The notes below the pieces were generated by a model. That model worked only from the letters and a program-made list of their open reading frames with translations, was not told the origin of the DNA and did not search any database. A DNA stretch of 64,000 nt, taken from Pseudomonas benzenivorans. GTDB lineage: Bacteria > Pseudomonadota > Gammaproteobacteria > Pseudomonadales > Pseudomonadaceae. Below are positions 1 to 10,792 of this stretch, in pieces. The stretch is taken from the NCBI RefSeq assembly GCF_033547155.1, contig NZ_CP137892.1, positions 1,364,001 through 1,428,000 of the forward strand. The letters are read 5' to 3'. The translations under genes and the position numbers were made by a program. Positions within the stretch are counted from its first letter, which is position 1. The number at the start of each line of letters is the position of its first letter.

Positions 1-2073
1 TGTGAAGCCATCTGCGGTCTGAGCATCGAGACCGAGACCCTGGCCGACGGCAGTACCCGCATCCTGTCGATCAAGGGCGATGCCCAGGATAGCTTCAGTC
101 GTGGCCATATCTGTCCCAAGGCGGTGGCCCTGCAGGACATCCAGAACGACCCTGACCGGCTGCGCCAACCCATGCGTCGAATCGGCAAGGAGTGGCAGGC
201 GATTGGCTGGGACGAGGCCTTCGCCCTGGTCGCCGAACGCCTGATCGCCATCCAGGGGCTTCATGGCAACAGTGCCGTGGCGATCTATCAAGGCAACCCC
301 AGTGTGCACAACTATGGGCTGATGACCCATAGCAACTATTTCCTCGGCCTGCTCAAGACCCGCAGCCGTTTCTCCGCCACGTCGGTCGACCAGCTGCCCC
401 ATCATCTGGTCAGCCTGCTGATGTACGGCCATGGCATGCTGTTGCCGATCCCGGACATCGACCGCACCGAGTTCATGCTGATCCTCGGCGGCAATCCGTT
501 GGCTTCCAACGGCAGCATCATGACCGTGCCGGATGTCGAGAAACGCCTCAAGTCCATCCAGGCGCGCGGCGGAAAAGTGGTGGTGGTCGACCCGCGCCGC
601 AGCGAGACCGCGGCCATAGCCGATCAGCACCTGTTCGTCCGTCCGGGCGAGGATGCGGCCCTGCTGTTCGGCCTGCTCAATACATTGTTCGAGGAGGGAC
701 TGACGCGCGCCAGCCACCTGCCTGTCGCCGGCCTGGACGAGGTGCGTCAGGCGATCGCCGGCTTCACCGCCGAGACCATGGCCGGGCGTTGTGGGGTGCC
801 GGTCGCCACCATCCGCCAGTTGGCGCGCGACTTTGCCGCCGCGGACAGGGCCGTGTGCTACGGGCGCATGGGCGTGTCCACCCAGGCTTTCGGCACGCTG
901 TGCCAGTGGTTGATCCAGTTGATCAACCTGGTCACCGGCAATCTGGACCGGGAGGGTGGAGCGCTCTGCAGCGAGGCGGCCATCGACCTCACTGCTGCGA
1001 GTTCCGGTACCCATTTCGATCGCTGGCGCAGTCGCGTTTCGGCTCTACCGGAGTACGGCGGCGAGCTGCCGGTGGCGGCCCTGGCCGAGGAAATGTTGAC
1101 GCCGGGTGCGGGGCAGGTCCGCGCGCTGATCACGGTCGCCGGCAACCCGGTGCTCTCGACCCCCAATGGCCGTCAGCTGGAGACGGCGCTGGAGGGGCTG
1201 GAGTTCATGCTCAGCATCGACCCCTACATCAACGAAACCACCCGTTATGCCGACCTGATTCTCCCGCCGACTGCGCCGCTGGAGCATGACCATTACGATC
1301 TGACCTTCAACAGCCTCGCCGTGCGCAACGTCGCGCGCTTCAACGAGCCGGTACTGGCCAAGCCCGGCGGCACCCTGCATGACTGGGAGATCTTCGTCGG
1401 CCTGGCCAAGGCCTTCGCGGCCAGGACAGGGGGGGCGTTGAGGGCGACCATGGCCCCGGCACAGATCATCGATATGGGCCTGCGTGAGGGCCGCTATGGC
1501 GATAGCTCCGCGTTCAGGCTGTCCCTGGCCAAGCTGCGCGAGCACCCTCACGGCATCGACCTGGGCGCGCTCAAGCCCAATCTGACCGGTCGCCTGCAGA
1601 CGGCGGGACACCAGGTTCAGGCGGCGCCAGCCCTGCTCTTGAGCGATCTCGCACGTTTTGCCGCGCAACCGGCGGCCAGGGCCGACGAGCTGCTGCTGGT
1701 CGGCCGTCGCCATGTGCGCAGCAACAACTCCTGGATGCACAACTACCACCGCCTGGTGAAGGGCAAGCCGCGCCACCAGCTGCTGATGCATCCGGCGGAC
1801 CTGGATCGGCGTGGTATCGCCGACGGCCAGCGCGTATGCGTGCGTTCGCGGGTCGGGGTCGTAGAGGTGGAGGTGGCGGCCAGCGAGGAGATGATGCCCG
1901 GGGTGGTCAGCCTGCCCCATGGCTGGGGACATGCCCGCCCCGGGGTTCGACTGGGCATTGCCTGCGAGCAGCTGGGCGTCAGCGTCAACGACCTGACCGA
2001 CGAGCGCCTGCTCGATGCCTTGTCCGGTAATGTGGCGCTCAACGGCGTGCCGGTGGCGGTCACGGCCGCCTGA
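1..2073 (+). CDS. Molybdopterin-dependent oxidoreductase, 5' end missing
   Basis: The frame is open from the first base, so the true start lies upstream; 690 codons are visible. The protein belongs to the prokaryotic molybdopterin oxidoreductase (DMSO reductase) superfamily. Cys codons 1, 5 and 38 (CEAIC then GHICPK) fit the last three ligands of the N-terminal [4Fe-4S] motif, so little is missing. The central part has the family's cofactor-binding stretches (for example GNPVLSTPNGRQ and ADLILPPTAPLEH), and the last 120 residues form the C-terminal molybdopterin dinucleotide-binding domain, ending near VSVNDLTDERLLD. No second subunit is next to it. The substrate cannot be told from sequence; a Tat signal could only be checked upstream. 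A small hairpin terminator follows. Confidence 0.9.
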   Translation, partial: CEAICGLSIETETLADGSTRILSIKGDAQDSFSRGHICPKAVALQDIQNDPDRLRQPMRRIGKEWQAIGWDEAFALVAERLIAIQGLHGNSAVAIYQGNPSVHNYGLMTHSNYFLGLLKTRSRFSATSVDQLPHHLVSLLMYGHGMLLPIPDIDRTEFMLILGGNPLASNGSIMTVPDVEKRLKSIQARGGKVVVVDPRRSETAAIADQHLFVRPGEDAALLFGLLNTLFEEGLTRASHLPVAGLDEVRQAIAGFTAETMAGRCGVPVATIRQLARDFAAADRAVCYGRMGVSTQAFGTLCQWLIQLINLVTGNLDREGGALCSEAAIDLTAASSGTHFDRWRSRVSALPEYGGELPVAALAEEMLTPGAGQVRALITVAGNPVLSTPNGRQLETALEGLEFMLSIDPYINETTRYADLILPPTAPLEHDHYDLTFNSLAVRNVARFNEPVLAKPGGTLHDWEIFVGLAKAFAARTGGALRATMAPAQIIDMGLREGRYGDSSAFRLSLAKLREHPHGIDLGALKPNLTGRLQTAGHQVQAAPALLLSDLARFAAQPAARADELLLVGRRHVRSNNSWMHNYHRLVKGKPRHQLLMHPADLDRRGIADGQRVCVRSRVGVVEVEVAASEEMMPGVVSLPHGWGHARPGVRLGIACEQLGVSVNDLTDERLLDALSGNVALNGVPVAVTAA

Positions 2074-2120
2074 TGATCCGCTCCGAGGGTCGCTCGGCGT
2101 CTCTTGGGGCTGGGGTCGGC

Positions 2121-2146
2121 AAGGCCGAGCATTGCGCTCGGCTTTT
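2121..2146 (+). terminator. Terminator after the molybdopterin oxidoreductase
   Basis: A 7-bp stem GCCGAGC/GCTCGGC (2124-2130 and 2136-2142) with loop ATTGC is followed by four T. A TACAAT box at 2150-2155 just behind it could be the -10 element of grxD; no good -35 is visible. Confidence 0.6.
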
Positions 2147-2205
2147 GGTTACAATGCCGCCACCGTGACGACCCCGAGTCGCAAAGCCAAGTCCTGAGGT
2201 GCCCT

Positions 2206-2532
2206 ATGGATATCATCGAAACCATCAAAGAGCAGATCGCCAACAACACCGTTCTGCTGTACATGAAAGGCTCGCCGAATGCTCCGCAGTGCGGCTTTTC
2301 TTCCCGCGCCGCGCAAGTGGTGATGGCCTGTGGCGAGAAGTTCGCTTATGTCGACATCCTGCAGAATCCGGAAATCCGCGCCAACCTGCCCAAGTACGCC
2401 AACTGGCCGACTTTCCCGCAGCTGTGGGTCGATGGCGAGCTGGTCGGCGGCAGCGATATCATGGCCGAGATGTTCGAGAAGGGCGAACTACAGACCCTGA
2501 TCAAGAACGCGGTGCAGAAGGCCGACGCTTAA
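2206..2532 (+). CDS. grxD: Monothiol glutaredoxin, Grx4/GrxD type
   Basis: This 108-residue protein has the usual length of single-domain CGFS glutaredoxins. The active-site CGFS lies at residues 29-32 after the KGSP loop, and the glutathione-binding NWPTFPQLW and GGSDI segments follow. Proteins of this family bind a [2Fe-2S] cluster between two monomers and pass it to apo-proteins, often together with BolA. The ATG at 2206 is chosen because GAGG lies 7 bases upstream and the protein then begins MDIIETIKEQI as in known GrxD; upstream in-frame codons are not conserved. It sits beside bacterioferritin and its ferredoxin, a setting that fits iron and Fe-S homeostasis. Confidence 0.97.
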   Translation: MDIIETIKEQIANNTVLLYMKGSPNAPQCGFSSRAAQVVMACGEKFAYVDILQNPEIRANLPKYANWPTFPQLWVDGELVGGSDIMAEMFEKGELQTLIKNAVQKADA

Positions 2533-2545
2533 GTTGGTTCTGCGG

Positions 2546-2579
2546 CACAAAAAAACCCGCCATGGCGGGTTTTTTTGTG
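2546..2579. terminator. Bidirectional terminator between grxD and bfrB
   Basis: AACCCGC and GCGGGTT flank a CATG loop, with A-tract and T-tract on the two sides, so the hairpin can end transcription of grxD from the left and of bfrB from the right. Confidence 0.92.
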
Positions 2580-2598
2580 GGTGCCGTGCCGATACGAC

Positions 2599-3069
2599 TT
2601 ATTCGTCCATCTGCGATTGCAGGTAGTTCTCCATGCCGACTTTGTCGATCAGGCTGAGCTGGGTCTCCAGCCAGTCGATATGGTCTTCTTCCGAGCAGAG
2701 GATATCTTCGAGCAGTTCACGGCTGGCGTAGTCGCCGATGCTTTCGCAGTAGGCGATTGCTTCCTTCAGATCGATATGCGCCTTGTGTTCGATCTTCAGG
2801 TCGCACTCGAGCATCTCCTTGGTGTTCTCGCCGATCAGGATCTTGCCCAGGTCTTGCAGGTTTGGCAGGCCTTCGAGAAAGAGGATGCGCTTGATCAGCT
2901 TGTCCGCATGCTTCATCTCGTCGATGGACTCGTGATACTCGTGCTCGCCGAGTTTCTTCAGACCCCAGTCCTCGTACATGCGGGCATGCAGGAAGTACTG
3001 ATTGATCGCAACCAGCTCGTTGCCGAGGATCTTGTTCAGATGTTGGATGACCTTCTTGTCGCCTTTCAT
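2599..3069 (-). CDS. bfrB: Bacterioferritin, BfrB type
   Basis: This 156-residue four-helix bundle protein forms the 24-subunit iron store of the cytosol. All di-iron ferroxidase ligands are present: Glu18, Glu51, His54, Glu94, Glu127 and His130. Met52, the ligand of the inter-subunit haem, is also kept, so this is a haem-binding bacterioferritin and not an FtnA-type ferritin. It begins [19 protein letters not shown], nearly identical to P. aeruginosa BfrB as I remember it. The ferredoxin that releases its iron (bfd) lies directly upstream on the same strand but has its own terminator between, so the two are probably separate transcripts. The 197-bp gap upstream is AT-rich for this genome and should hold the promoter. 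Confidence 0.96.
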   Translation of the reverse strand: MKGDKKVIQHLNKILGNELVAINQYFLHARMYEDWGLKKLGEHEYHESIDEMKHADKLIKRILFLEGLPNLQDLGKILIGENTKEMLECDLKIEHKAHIDLKEAIAYCESIGDYASRELLEDILCSEEDHIDWLETQLSLIDKVGMENYLQSQMDE

Positions 3070-3221
3070 GTCCGAGCCTGCCTTTGAGGGAAGTCAATTT
3101 AAAATTCTGGGCTGGCAAGTAGCGACTGTCAAACTTAAGTGTTTGAAAGATATATAAAAGTAAATATGAATACGAACGCTTAAGCTCCGCATCTGGGCGC
3201 TCGACCATTGAATTGCCGGCA

Positions 3222-3248
3222 TAAAAAAACCGGACAGGGGTCCGGTTT
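3222..3248 (-). terminator. Terminator after bfd
   Basis: A 9-bp stem AAACCGGAC/GTCCGGTTT with loop AGGG is followed on the minus strand by a run of T (plus-strand 3223-3229 is all A). It separates bfd from bfrB. Confidence 0.9.
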
Positions 3249-3266
3249 GTTGTTCGCTGTGCCCGG

Positions 3267-3485
3267 TTAGGCCGCGGCGAAATTCGCGGGGTAGGCCAGG
3301 GCCGCCTGGCTGCTCTGCACGTCGCTCAGGGTCTCGCGTACCACCTGCTTGGCCAGGCAGGCGCATTTGCCGCACTGGCTGGCGACGCCGAGGGTCGTGC
3401 GCACCTCGCGGTAGCTGCAACACCCGCCATAGATCGCGTCGCGGATCTGGTGGTCGGTGACTCCTTCGCAGAGGCAGACATACAT
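3267..3485 (-). CDS. bfd: Bacterioferritin-associated ferredoxin
   Basis: This 72-residue protein binds a [2Fe-2S] cluster and reduces the ferric core of BfrB so that iron can leave. Cys4, Cys6, Cys38 and Cys41 are in the pattern known for Bfd (CLC ... QCGKC). Start: the ATG at 3485 gives MYVCLCEGVTD, as in known Bfd; an in-frame codon 15 bases further upstream would add MTDPT and is not expected. The gene is upstream of bfrB on the same strand, with a terminator between. A Fur-box-like site lies 48-66 bases upstream of the start, in line with the known induction of bfd by iron starvation in Pseudomonas. Confidence 0.95.
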   Translation of the reverse strand: MYVCLCEGVTDHQIRDAIYGGCCSYREVRTTLGVASQCGKCACLAKQVVRETLSDVQSSQAALAYPANFAAA

Positions 3486-3532
3486 AGTCGGGTCCGTCAC
3501 ATGGCAGTGGTTCGATATGCAAAGATACTAAT

Positions 3533-3551
3533 GTTAATGAGAATGCGTGTC
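3533..3551. promoter_or_regulatory. Candidate Fur box upstream of bfd
   Basis: GTTAATGAGAATGCGTGTC matches 14 of 19 positions of the Fur consensus GATAATGATAATCATTATC as seen in many Pseudomonas promoters (AATGAGAAT core intact). It lies between bfd (minus) and the peroxiredoxin gene (plus), and nearer to bfd. Confidence 0.5.
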
Positions 3552-3776
3552 AAAGACCTCTTGGTTCGTTCGGGACGGATTTTCCCGGAAGCGGATAAAC
3601 GGTCGCGTCGGGGCGGCGACAGGCGCCGATGGCGGGGGCAAAAAGCGGTGGGCGCTGCTCAAAACCGAGGTGTATCATGGGCGGCCCAGGTGTGCGAGCC
3701 GAGTCACCGGGCGGGCGTCTAGCAGACCCGGGATCAAGCGGGCTCGCACCTGACCCATCACTTCAGGAGATATCGA

Positions 3777-4379
<603 letters not shown>

Positions 4380-4398
4380 GGCGCGCTCGTTGCACGAA

Positions 4399-4424
4399 AA
4401 ACCCGGCCTAGGCCGGGTTTTTTG
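4399..4424. terminator. Shared terminator of the peroxiredoxin gene and rnt
   Basis: AAACCCGGCC/GGCCGGGTTT is a 22-bp perfect palindrome (4399-4420) with T on the right and A on the left, so it serves both converging genes. Confidence 0.92.
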
Positions 4425-4446
4425 CTGTTGGGGGGGCATCGCGGGG

Positions 4447-5121
4447 TCAATCGTCGTAGTCCATCCAGCCGCCCATTTCCTTCCAGCGGTTGACGATGCC
4501 GCAGAACAGTTCGGCGGTCTTCTCGGTGTCGTAGCGCGCCGAGTGGGCTTCCTTGCCGTCGAACTCGATGCCGGCCGCCTGGCAGGCCTTGGCCAGCACG
4601 GTCTGGCCGTAGGCCAGGCCGGCCAGGGTGGCCGTGTCGAAGCTGGAGAAGGGGTGGAAGGGGTTGCGCTTGATGCCGGTGCGGGCCACTGCGGCGTTGA
4701 GGAAGCCCAGGTCGAAATTGCTGTTGTGGCCGACCAGGATCGCCCGCTTGCAGCCGTTGGCCTTCAGCGACTTGCGCAGACCGCGGAAGATCTCGTTCAG
4801 CGCATGCTCCTCGCTGACCGCCATACGCAGCGGGTGGTCCAGCTTGATGCCGGTGAACTCCAGGGCCGCCTGCTCGATGTTGGCGCCCTCGAACGGCTCG
4901 ATACGGAAGAAGTGGGTGTGGTCCGGATAGAGGAAGCCGCCTTCGTCCATGCCGATGGTGGTCGCGGCGATCTCCAGCAGGGCGTCGGTGGCACAGTTGA
5001 AACCGCCGGTCTCGACATCCACGACCACCGGCAGGTAGCCGCGAAAGCGTGCCGCCATGGGGTGGCGCGCGGCGGATGGGGTGCTGCTCTCGACTTCGTC
5101 GTCGTACAGGTCTTCGCTCAC
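4447..5121 (-). CDS. rnt: Ribonuclease T
   Basis: This 224-residue 3'-5' exoribonuclease trims the ends of tRNA and other stable RNAs, and removes tRNA-CCA ends. It is a DEDDh-family exonuclease: Asp35 and Glu37 in VVDVETGGF, Asp in [11 protein letters not shown], and the catalytic His and last Asp in [11 protein letters not shown]. Length fits RNase T (about 215-225). The start is GTG at 5121, overlapping the pyrC stop in a GTGA tetranucleotide, so translation is coupled to pyrC, which is read first. Confidence 0.95.
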   Translation of the reverse strand: MSEDLYDDEVESSTPSAARHPMAARFRGYLPVVVDVETGGFNCATDALLEIAATTIGMDEGGFLYPDHTHFFRIEPFEGANIEQAALEFTGIKLDHPLRMAVSEEHALNEIFRGLRKSLKANGCKRAILVGHNSNFDLGFLNAAVARTGIKRNPFHPFSSFDTATLAGLAYGQTVLAKACQAAGIEFDGKEAHSARYDTEKTAELFCGIVNRWKEMGGWMDYDD

Positions 5122-6164
5122 GCCTGTTCCTCCAGTACGCGCCAGCGCAGGGTTTCACCGGCGCGCAGGGGAATCACGGTCTGGTCGCCGAAGGGCAGGC
5201 TGGCCGGGGCGCTCCACGCCTCACGGACCAGGGTGACGGTCTCGCGGTTGCGCGGCAGGCCGTAGAAGTCGGGGCCATGCAGGCTGGCGAAGCCCTCCAG
5301 CTTGTCCAGCGCATTGCGCTGCTCGAAGGCCTCGGCGTACAGCTCGAGGGCCGCATAGGCGGTGTAGCAGCCGGCGCAGCCGCAGGCGGCCTCCTTGGCA
5401 TGCTTGGCGTGGGGCGCCGAGTCGGTGCCGAGGAAGAACTTGCGACTGCCGCTGGTGGCGGCGTCGAGCAGGGCCTCCTGATGCACATTGCGCTTGAGGA
5501 TGGGCAGGCAATAGAAGTGCGGGCGGATGCCGCCGACCAGCATGTGGTTGCGGTTGTACAACAGGTGGTGGGCGGTGATGGTGGCGCCGACGTTGGCCGG
5601 GGCGGCCTCGACGAACTGCACGGCATCGCGGGTGGTGATGTGTTCGAACACCACCTTCAGGCTCGGGAAGCGTTCGACCACCCGGCGCAAATGCTCGTCG
5701 ATGAAGGCCTTCTCGCGGTCGAACACGTCGATCTCGCTGCGGGTCACCTCGCCGTGCACCAGCAGTGGCAGGCCGACCTCGGCCATGGCCTCCAGGGCCG
5801 GGAAGATCTTGTCGATGCTGGTCACGCCGGAGTCGGAGTTGGTGGTGGCGCCGGCCGGATACAGCTTGGCCGCGTGGACGAAGCCCGAGGCCTTGGCCGT
5901 GCGCACGTCGGAGGCAGAGGTCAGGTCGGTGAGGTAGAGCACCATCAGCGGCTCGAAGCGGCTTGCGGCCGGGCGCGCCGCGAGGATGCGCTGGCGGTAG
6001 GCCTCGGCTTCGTCGGTGTTGCGCACCGGCGGTACCAGGTTCGGCATGATGATGGCGCGGGCGAAGGTGCGCGCGACATCGGCGACGGTGTGCGGCAGCA
6101 CGGCGCCGTCGCGCAGGTGGATGTGCCAGTCGTCGGGACGCAGCAGGGTGAGGCGGTCGGTCAT
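5118..6164 (-). CDS. pyrC: Dihydroorotase, class II
   Basis: This enzyme closes carbamoyl aspartate to dihydroorotate, the third step of pyrimidine synthesis. At 348 residues it has the length of the short PyrC (class II) form. The zinc-binding HIH at residues 14-16 ([10 protein letters not shown]), the carboxylated Lys region ([14 protein letters not shown]), the later His residues (LLVHGE, FEHITT) and the catalytic Asp region (GTDSAPH) are all visible. It is upstream of rnt on the same strand with a 4-base overlap, forming a pyrC-rnt operon. Confidence 0.96.
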   Translation of the reverse strand: MTDRLTLLRPDDWHIHLRDGAVLPHTVADVARTFARAIIMPNLVPPVRNTDEAEAYRQRILAARPAASRFEPLMVLYLTDLTSASDVRTAKASGFVHAAKLYPAGATTNSDSGVTSIDKIFPALEAMAEVGLPLLVHGEVTRSEIDVFDREKAFIDEHLRRVVERFPSLKVVFEHITTRDAVQFVEAAPANVGATITAHHLLYNRNHMLVGGIRPHFYCLPILKRNVHQEALLDAATSGSRKFFLGTDSAPHAKHAKEAACGCAGCYTAYAALELYAEAFEQRNALDKLEGFASLHGPDFYGLPRNRETVTLVREAWSAPASLPFGDQTVIPLRAGETLRWRVLEEQA

Positions 6165-6330
6165 GGAGGGCTTCCGGGCGGGCAGAACGTGCCTGGAATG
6201 CTACCGGAAAAGCCCCGCCAGGGCACGTCGGGCCGATGCCTGGGGCGGTGCGGGACAACGCCGGGGCTTAAGTTTTCCCGCGGGCCACCGATACCCCGGT
6301 TGAACGCCGAAATTCCCCGTGGAGCCCGCC

Positions 6331-7245
6331 GTGCGCCAGTCCTGCCTAGCCCTGTTCAGTCTGCTCGCCAGTTTGCCGGCGTTCGGCATCAGCTTTCAGA
6401 CCCGCCTGGAGCAGGTCGAATGGCGGGTCGAGGGTGACCAGTTCGAGTGCCGCCTGTCGCAGCCCATCACCGATTTCGGCGCCGGCCAGTTCGTCCGCCG
6501 CGCCGGCGAGCAGGCGATCTTCCGGCTGCAGGTCCGCGAGCGCTGGCTGGGCAGCGGCTCGGCCACCCTGCTGGCGGCGGCGGCGCCCTGGCAGCCGGGG
6601 CGTGGCGATATCAACCTGGGGCTGGTCAGCGTCGGCAGCGGCGAGGTGCCGCTCAACAGCTCGCAGTACCAGGCCGGGCGCCTGCTCAGCGGCCTGCTCG
6701 AGGGGCGCAGCCCGCTGGTGCGCCACCGTACCCTGCAGGGCGGCGAGCGCCTGGAAGTGCGCCTGCTGCCGGTCAGGTTCCGCCAGGCCTACGACGACTA
6801 CCTGGCCTGCGCCGCCAAATTGCTGCCGGTCAACTTCGAGCAGGTGCGCCAGACTCAGGTCGGGTTCCCCGGCGGCGGGGTCGATCTCGAACCGCAGGCT
6901 CAGGCCAAGTTGGACATCATCCTGACCTTTCTCAAGGCCGACCCTAGCGTCAATCGCATTCAGCTCGACGGCCATGCCGACAACAGCGGCAACCGCCTGA
7001 CCAACCGCGACCTGTCGCGTCGGCGGGCCCTGGCGGTGCAGGCCTACCTCGAGGCCAACGGGGTGCCGAGCGAACAGATCAGCGTTCGCTTTCATGGCGA
7101 ACGCTATCCGCTGGTGCCCAACAGCAACACGGCCAACCGGGCGAAGAATCGACGGGTCGGCATTCGCCTGGAGCGGGTGCCACCGGCGCCGGCGGCGGAA
7201 GCCGCACCGGAGGCCGCCGCGGCGACGCCCCCAGCCGCGTCCTGA
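6331..7245 (+). CDS. motY: Flagellar motor T-ring protein MotY
   Basis: This 304-residue exported protein matches MotY, which forms the periplasmic T ring of the polar flagellar motor and helps to hold stator units. A signal peptide ([16 protein letters not shown]) is followed by an N-terminal beta domain, then an OmpA-like peptidoglycan-binding domain at about 190-285 ([29 protein letters not shown]). The tail is Ala/Pro-rich. GTG at 6331 is preferred to the GTG at 6319, because GGAG lies six bases before it and the signal peptide then starts normally. It is not next to other flagellar genes, as in Pseudomonas where motY is solitary. Confidence 0.9.
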   Translation: MRQSCLALFSLLASLPAFGISFQTRLEQVEWRVEGDQFECRLSQPITDFGAGQFVRRAGEQAIFRLQVRERWLGSGSATLLAAAAPWQPGRGDINLGLVSVGSGEVPLNSSQYQAGRLLSGLLEGRSPLVRHRTLQGGERLEVRLLPVRFRQAYDDYLACAAKLLPVNFEQVRQTQVGFPGGGVDLEPQAQAKLDIILTFLKADPSVNRIQLDGHADNSGNRLTNRDLSRRRALAVQAYLEANGVPSEQISVRFHGERYPLVPNSNTANRAKNRRVGIRLERVPPAPAAEAAPEAAAATPPAAS

Positions 7246-7367
7246 GCCGTCGCACGGCGGCAAGTCGCTGTCGCCTCGTCATCACAAGCTGTCGCGCCCC
7301 TGTAAATTGGTCGCCGGGGTCAGTAGAATCACGGGTTTTCCCGAACAACCCCGTGGAGTTGATTGGC

Positions 7368-8585
<1,218 letters not shown>

Positions 8586-8622
8586 CGGCAGTCGCCCTGC
8601 GGCCAGCCATGGCCAGACGTCA

Positions 8623-8650
8623 CACGACCCCGGCCCAGGCCGGGGTCGTG
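8623..8650. terminator. Hairpin between argG and gloA
   Basis: CACGACCCCGGCC and GGCCGGGGTCGTG form a 13-bp stem. It is followed by CTTTCT and not by a full T run, so it may end transcription only in part. Confidence 0.6.
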
Positions 8651-8692
8651 CTTTCTACGCCGCCACAAGCGGCATGCAAGGAGGAATTACCG

Positions 8693-9085
8693 ATGAGATT
8701 GCTGCATACCATGCTGCGCGTCGGCGACCTGGACAAGTCCATCGCCTTCTATACCGAAGTGCTGGGCATGACCCTGTTGCGCCGCAAGGATTACCCGGAA
8801 GGGCAGTTCACCCTGGCCTTCGTCGGCTATGGCGACGAGGCGCACAACAGCGTGATCGAGCTGACCCACAACTGGGGGGTGGACAGCTACGAGCTGGGCA
8901 GCGGCTACGGCCATATCGCCCTGGAGGTGGAGGATGTCTACAAGGCCTGCGAGGACATCCGTGCCCGCGGCGGCCTTATCGTCCGCGAGCCGGGGCCGAT
9001 GAAGCACGGCAGCAGCATCCTGGCCTTCGTCGAGGACCCGGACGGCTACCGCATCGAGCTGCTGTCGCCGACGCGCAACGACTGA
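8693..9085 (+). CDS. gloA: Lactoylglutathione lyase (glyoxalase I)
   Basis: This 130-residue enzyme isomerises the hemithioacetal of methylglyoxal and glutathione to S-lactoylglutathione. The four metal ligands fall at exactly the positions known for E. coli GloA: His5, Glu56, His74 and Glu122. The short form without the extra loop of zinc enzymes suggests the nickel/cobalt-dependent type. GGAGG lies 9 bases before the ATG. It follows argG after a hairpin and is closed by its own terminator. Confidence 0.96.
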   Translation: MRLLHTMLRVGDLDKSIAFYTEVLGMTLLRRKDYPEGQFTLAFVGYGDEAHNSVIELTHNWGVDSYELGSGYGHIALEVEDVYKACEDIRARGGLIVREPGPMKHGSSILAFVEDPDGYRIELLSPTRND

Positions 9086-9103
9086 GCTTCGCGCGGGTCG
9101 AAA

Positions 9104-9139
9104 AATGCAAAAGCCCCGCTTCGGCGGGGCTTTTGCATG
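9104..9139. terminator. Bidirectional terminator after gloA
   Basis: ATGCAAAAGCCCCGC and its complement form a 15-bp stem with a TTCG tetraloop. It serves gloA from the left and the small minus-strand gene from the right. Confidence 0.94.
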
Positions 9140-9156
9140 TCTGGGCGGCGCGGCAG

Positions 9157-9336
9157 CTACAGGTCGAAATCGTATTCGGCCAGCTGCTTGTGCAGGCGTC
9201 GCTCCTCGAGGAAGTTGTCGATGATGCGCCTCTTGGTCAGGTTGGTCTTGGCGACTTCGACGGGGGCTTCGGCATCGTCCGAATCGTCTGCGACGAAATC
9301 GTCGTCGAGCTCGAGGTCTTCTTTAGCAGTGCTCAT
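9157..9336 (-). CDS. Small acidic protein of the PA3496 type
   Basis: This 59-residue ORF begins MSTAKEDLELDDDFVADD and ends RRLHKQLAEYDFDL. The first half is strongly acidic; the second half has a basic helix (TKRRIIDNFLEERRLHKQL). A gene of this kind sits next to nth and the rnf operon in P. aeruginosa (PA3496, from memory), and the place is the same here, upstream of nth on the same strand. The ATG at 9336 follows GGAG in CTGGAGTGAAAGCCC. A TATAAG (plus-strand 9379-9384) about 40 bases upstream could be its -10 box. Function is unknown. The ORF is short enough to be missed by common length cutoffs. Confidence 0.8.
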   Translation of the reverse strand: MSTAKEDLELDDDFVADDSDDAEAPVEVAKTNLTKRRIIDNFLEERRLHKQLAEYDFDL

Positions 9337-9449
9337 GGGCTTTCACTCCAGCTTGGCTACGGGGGGCCATTTGCGCACCTTATAGCGGCAAAACCGGGGC
9401 GGGTAAAAAAGATTTTTTCAATCAGAAGACGGGATTTTTCACCGAAAGA

Positions 9450-10088
9450 TCAATCGTCGGACGTCTTGTGCTTGTACTCGCACAGATCCTCGATGCGGCA
9501 GCTGCCGCAACGCGGCTTGCGCGCCTGACAGACGTAGCGGCCATGCAGGATCAGCCAGTGGTGGGCGTCCAGCAAAAACTCCCTGGGCACGAACTTGAGC
9601 AGCTTCTTTTCCACCTCCAGCACCGTCTTGCCCGGGGCGATGCCGGTGCGGTTGCTGACGCGGAAGATGTGGGTGTCCACCGCCATGGCCAACTGACGGA
9701 AGGCGGTGTTGAGCACCACGTTGGCGGTCTTGCGGCCGACGCCCGGCAGGGCCTCCAGGGCTTCGCGACTCTGCGGAACCTGGCCGCCGTGCTGTTCGAC
9801 CAGGATGCGGCAGGTCTCGATGACGTTCTTCGCCTTGCTGTTGTACAGACCGATGGTCTTGATGTATTCGGACAGGCCTTCGACGCCCAGGGCATGGATG
9901 GCTTGCGGCGTATTGGCCACCGGGAACAGCTTGGCGGTGGCCTTGTTGACCCCGACATCGGTGGCCTGGGCCGAGAGGATCACCGCGATCAGCAGCTCGA
10001 ACGGCGAGTCGTAGGCCAGCTCGGTCTTGGGCTCCGGGTTGTCCTCGTGCAACCGGCGGAAGATCTCGTAGCGCTTGGCCGCGTTCAC
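9450..10088 (-). CDS. nth: Endonuclease III
   Basis: This 212-residue DNA glycosylase/AP lyase removes oxidised pyrimidines in base excision repair. The helix-hairpin-helix LPGVGRKTA contains the catalytic Lys, and the catalytic Asp lies in AVDTHIFRV. The C-terminal [4Fe-4S] loop has the Cys-x6-Cys-x2-Cys-x5-Cys pattern ([17 protein letters not shown]). The start is GTG at 10088, overlapping the rnfE stop by three bases, so nth is the last gene of the rnf operon, as in many gammaproteobacteria. Confidence 0.96.
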   Translation of the reverse strand: MNAAKRYEIFRRLHEDNPEPKTELAYDSPFELLIAVILSAQATDVGVNKATAKLFPVANTPQAIHALGVEGLSEYIKTIGLYNSKAKNVIETCRILVEQHGGQVPQSREALEALPGVGRKTANVVLNTAFRQLAMAVDTHIFRVSNRTGIAPGKTVLEVEKKLLKFVPREFLLDAHHWLILHGRYVCQARKPRCGSCRIEDLCEYKHKTSDD

Positions 10089-10792
10089 TCGATCACCCCG
10101 GTGACCCGCACCCGCCGGCTCTGTGCCGGGGCCTGGGGCTGACGCGCCTTGGCCCGTTCGGCGAGCACCTGGTCGATGCGGTTCTTGCCGGCGATCAGCA
10201 GGCCGAGGACGATGAAGGCGCCGGGCGGCAGGATGGCCAGCAGGAAGCCCGGGTAGTCGGGGATGACGGTCAGCTGCCAGTCGGCCGCCAGGGGGCCGAA
10301 CAGCAGGTGCATGTTGGCGAACAGGGCGCCGGTGCCGAACAGCTCGCGCAGGGCGCCGATCATCACCAGCACCACGCCGAAGCCCAGGCCCATCATCAGG
10401 CCGTCGTAGGCGGCACGGGCCGGGTCGTTCTTCGCCGCGAAACCGTCGGCGCGGCCGAGGATCACGCAGTTGGTGGTGATCAGCGGGATGAAGATGCCGA
10501 GGATCTGGTACAGCTCGTAGGTGAAGGCCTGCATCAGCAGCTCGATGCAGGTGGTCAGGCCGGCGATGATCATGACGAAGGCGGGCAGACGCACGGCGGT
10601 GTTGACCACGCCGCGCACCAGCGACACCGCGGTGTTGGAGCAGACCAGCACCATGGCGCTGGCCAGGGCCAGGCCGAGGGCGTTGACCGTCGAGTTGCTG
10701 ACCCCCAGCAGCGGGCAGAGGCCGAGCAGCTGCACCAGGGCCGGGTTGTTCTTCCACAGGCCGTTGAGGGTGATCTCGCGATAGCTAACCAT
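10085..10792 (-). CDS. rnfE: Rnf complex membrane subunit RnfE
   Basis: This 235-residue subunit is one of the two related integral membrane proteins (with RnfA) of the Rnf/Rsx electron-transport complex, which moves electrons between ferredoxin and NAD(H). It shares with RnfA the [11 protein letters not shown] and [14 protein letters not shown] stretches around the conserved Cys residues and has about six membrane helices. The last 40 residues are a basic, Gln/Ala-rich cytosolic tail. The ATG overlaps the rnfG stop by 8 bases and the stop overlaps nth. Confidence 0.95.
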   Translation of the reverse strand: MVSYREITLNGLWKNNPALVQLLGLCPLLGVSNSTVNALGLALASAMVLVCSNTAVSLVRGVVNTAVRLPAFVMIIAGLTTCIELLMQAFTYELYQILGIFIPLITTNCVILGRADGFAAKNDPARAAYDGLMMGLGFGVVLVMIGALRELFGTGALFANMHLLFGPLAADWQLTVIPDYPGFLLAILPPGAFIVLGLLIAGKNRIDQVLAERAKARQPQAPAQSRRVRVTGVIE

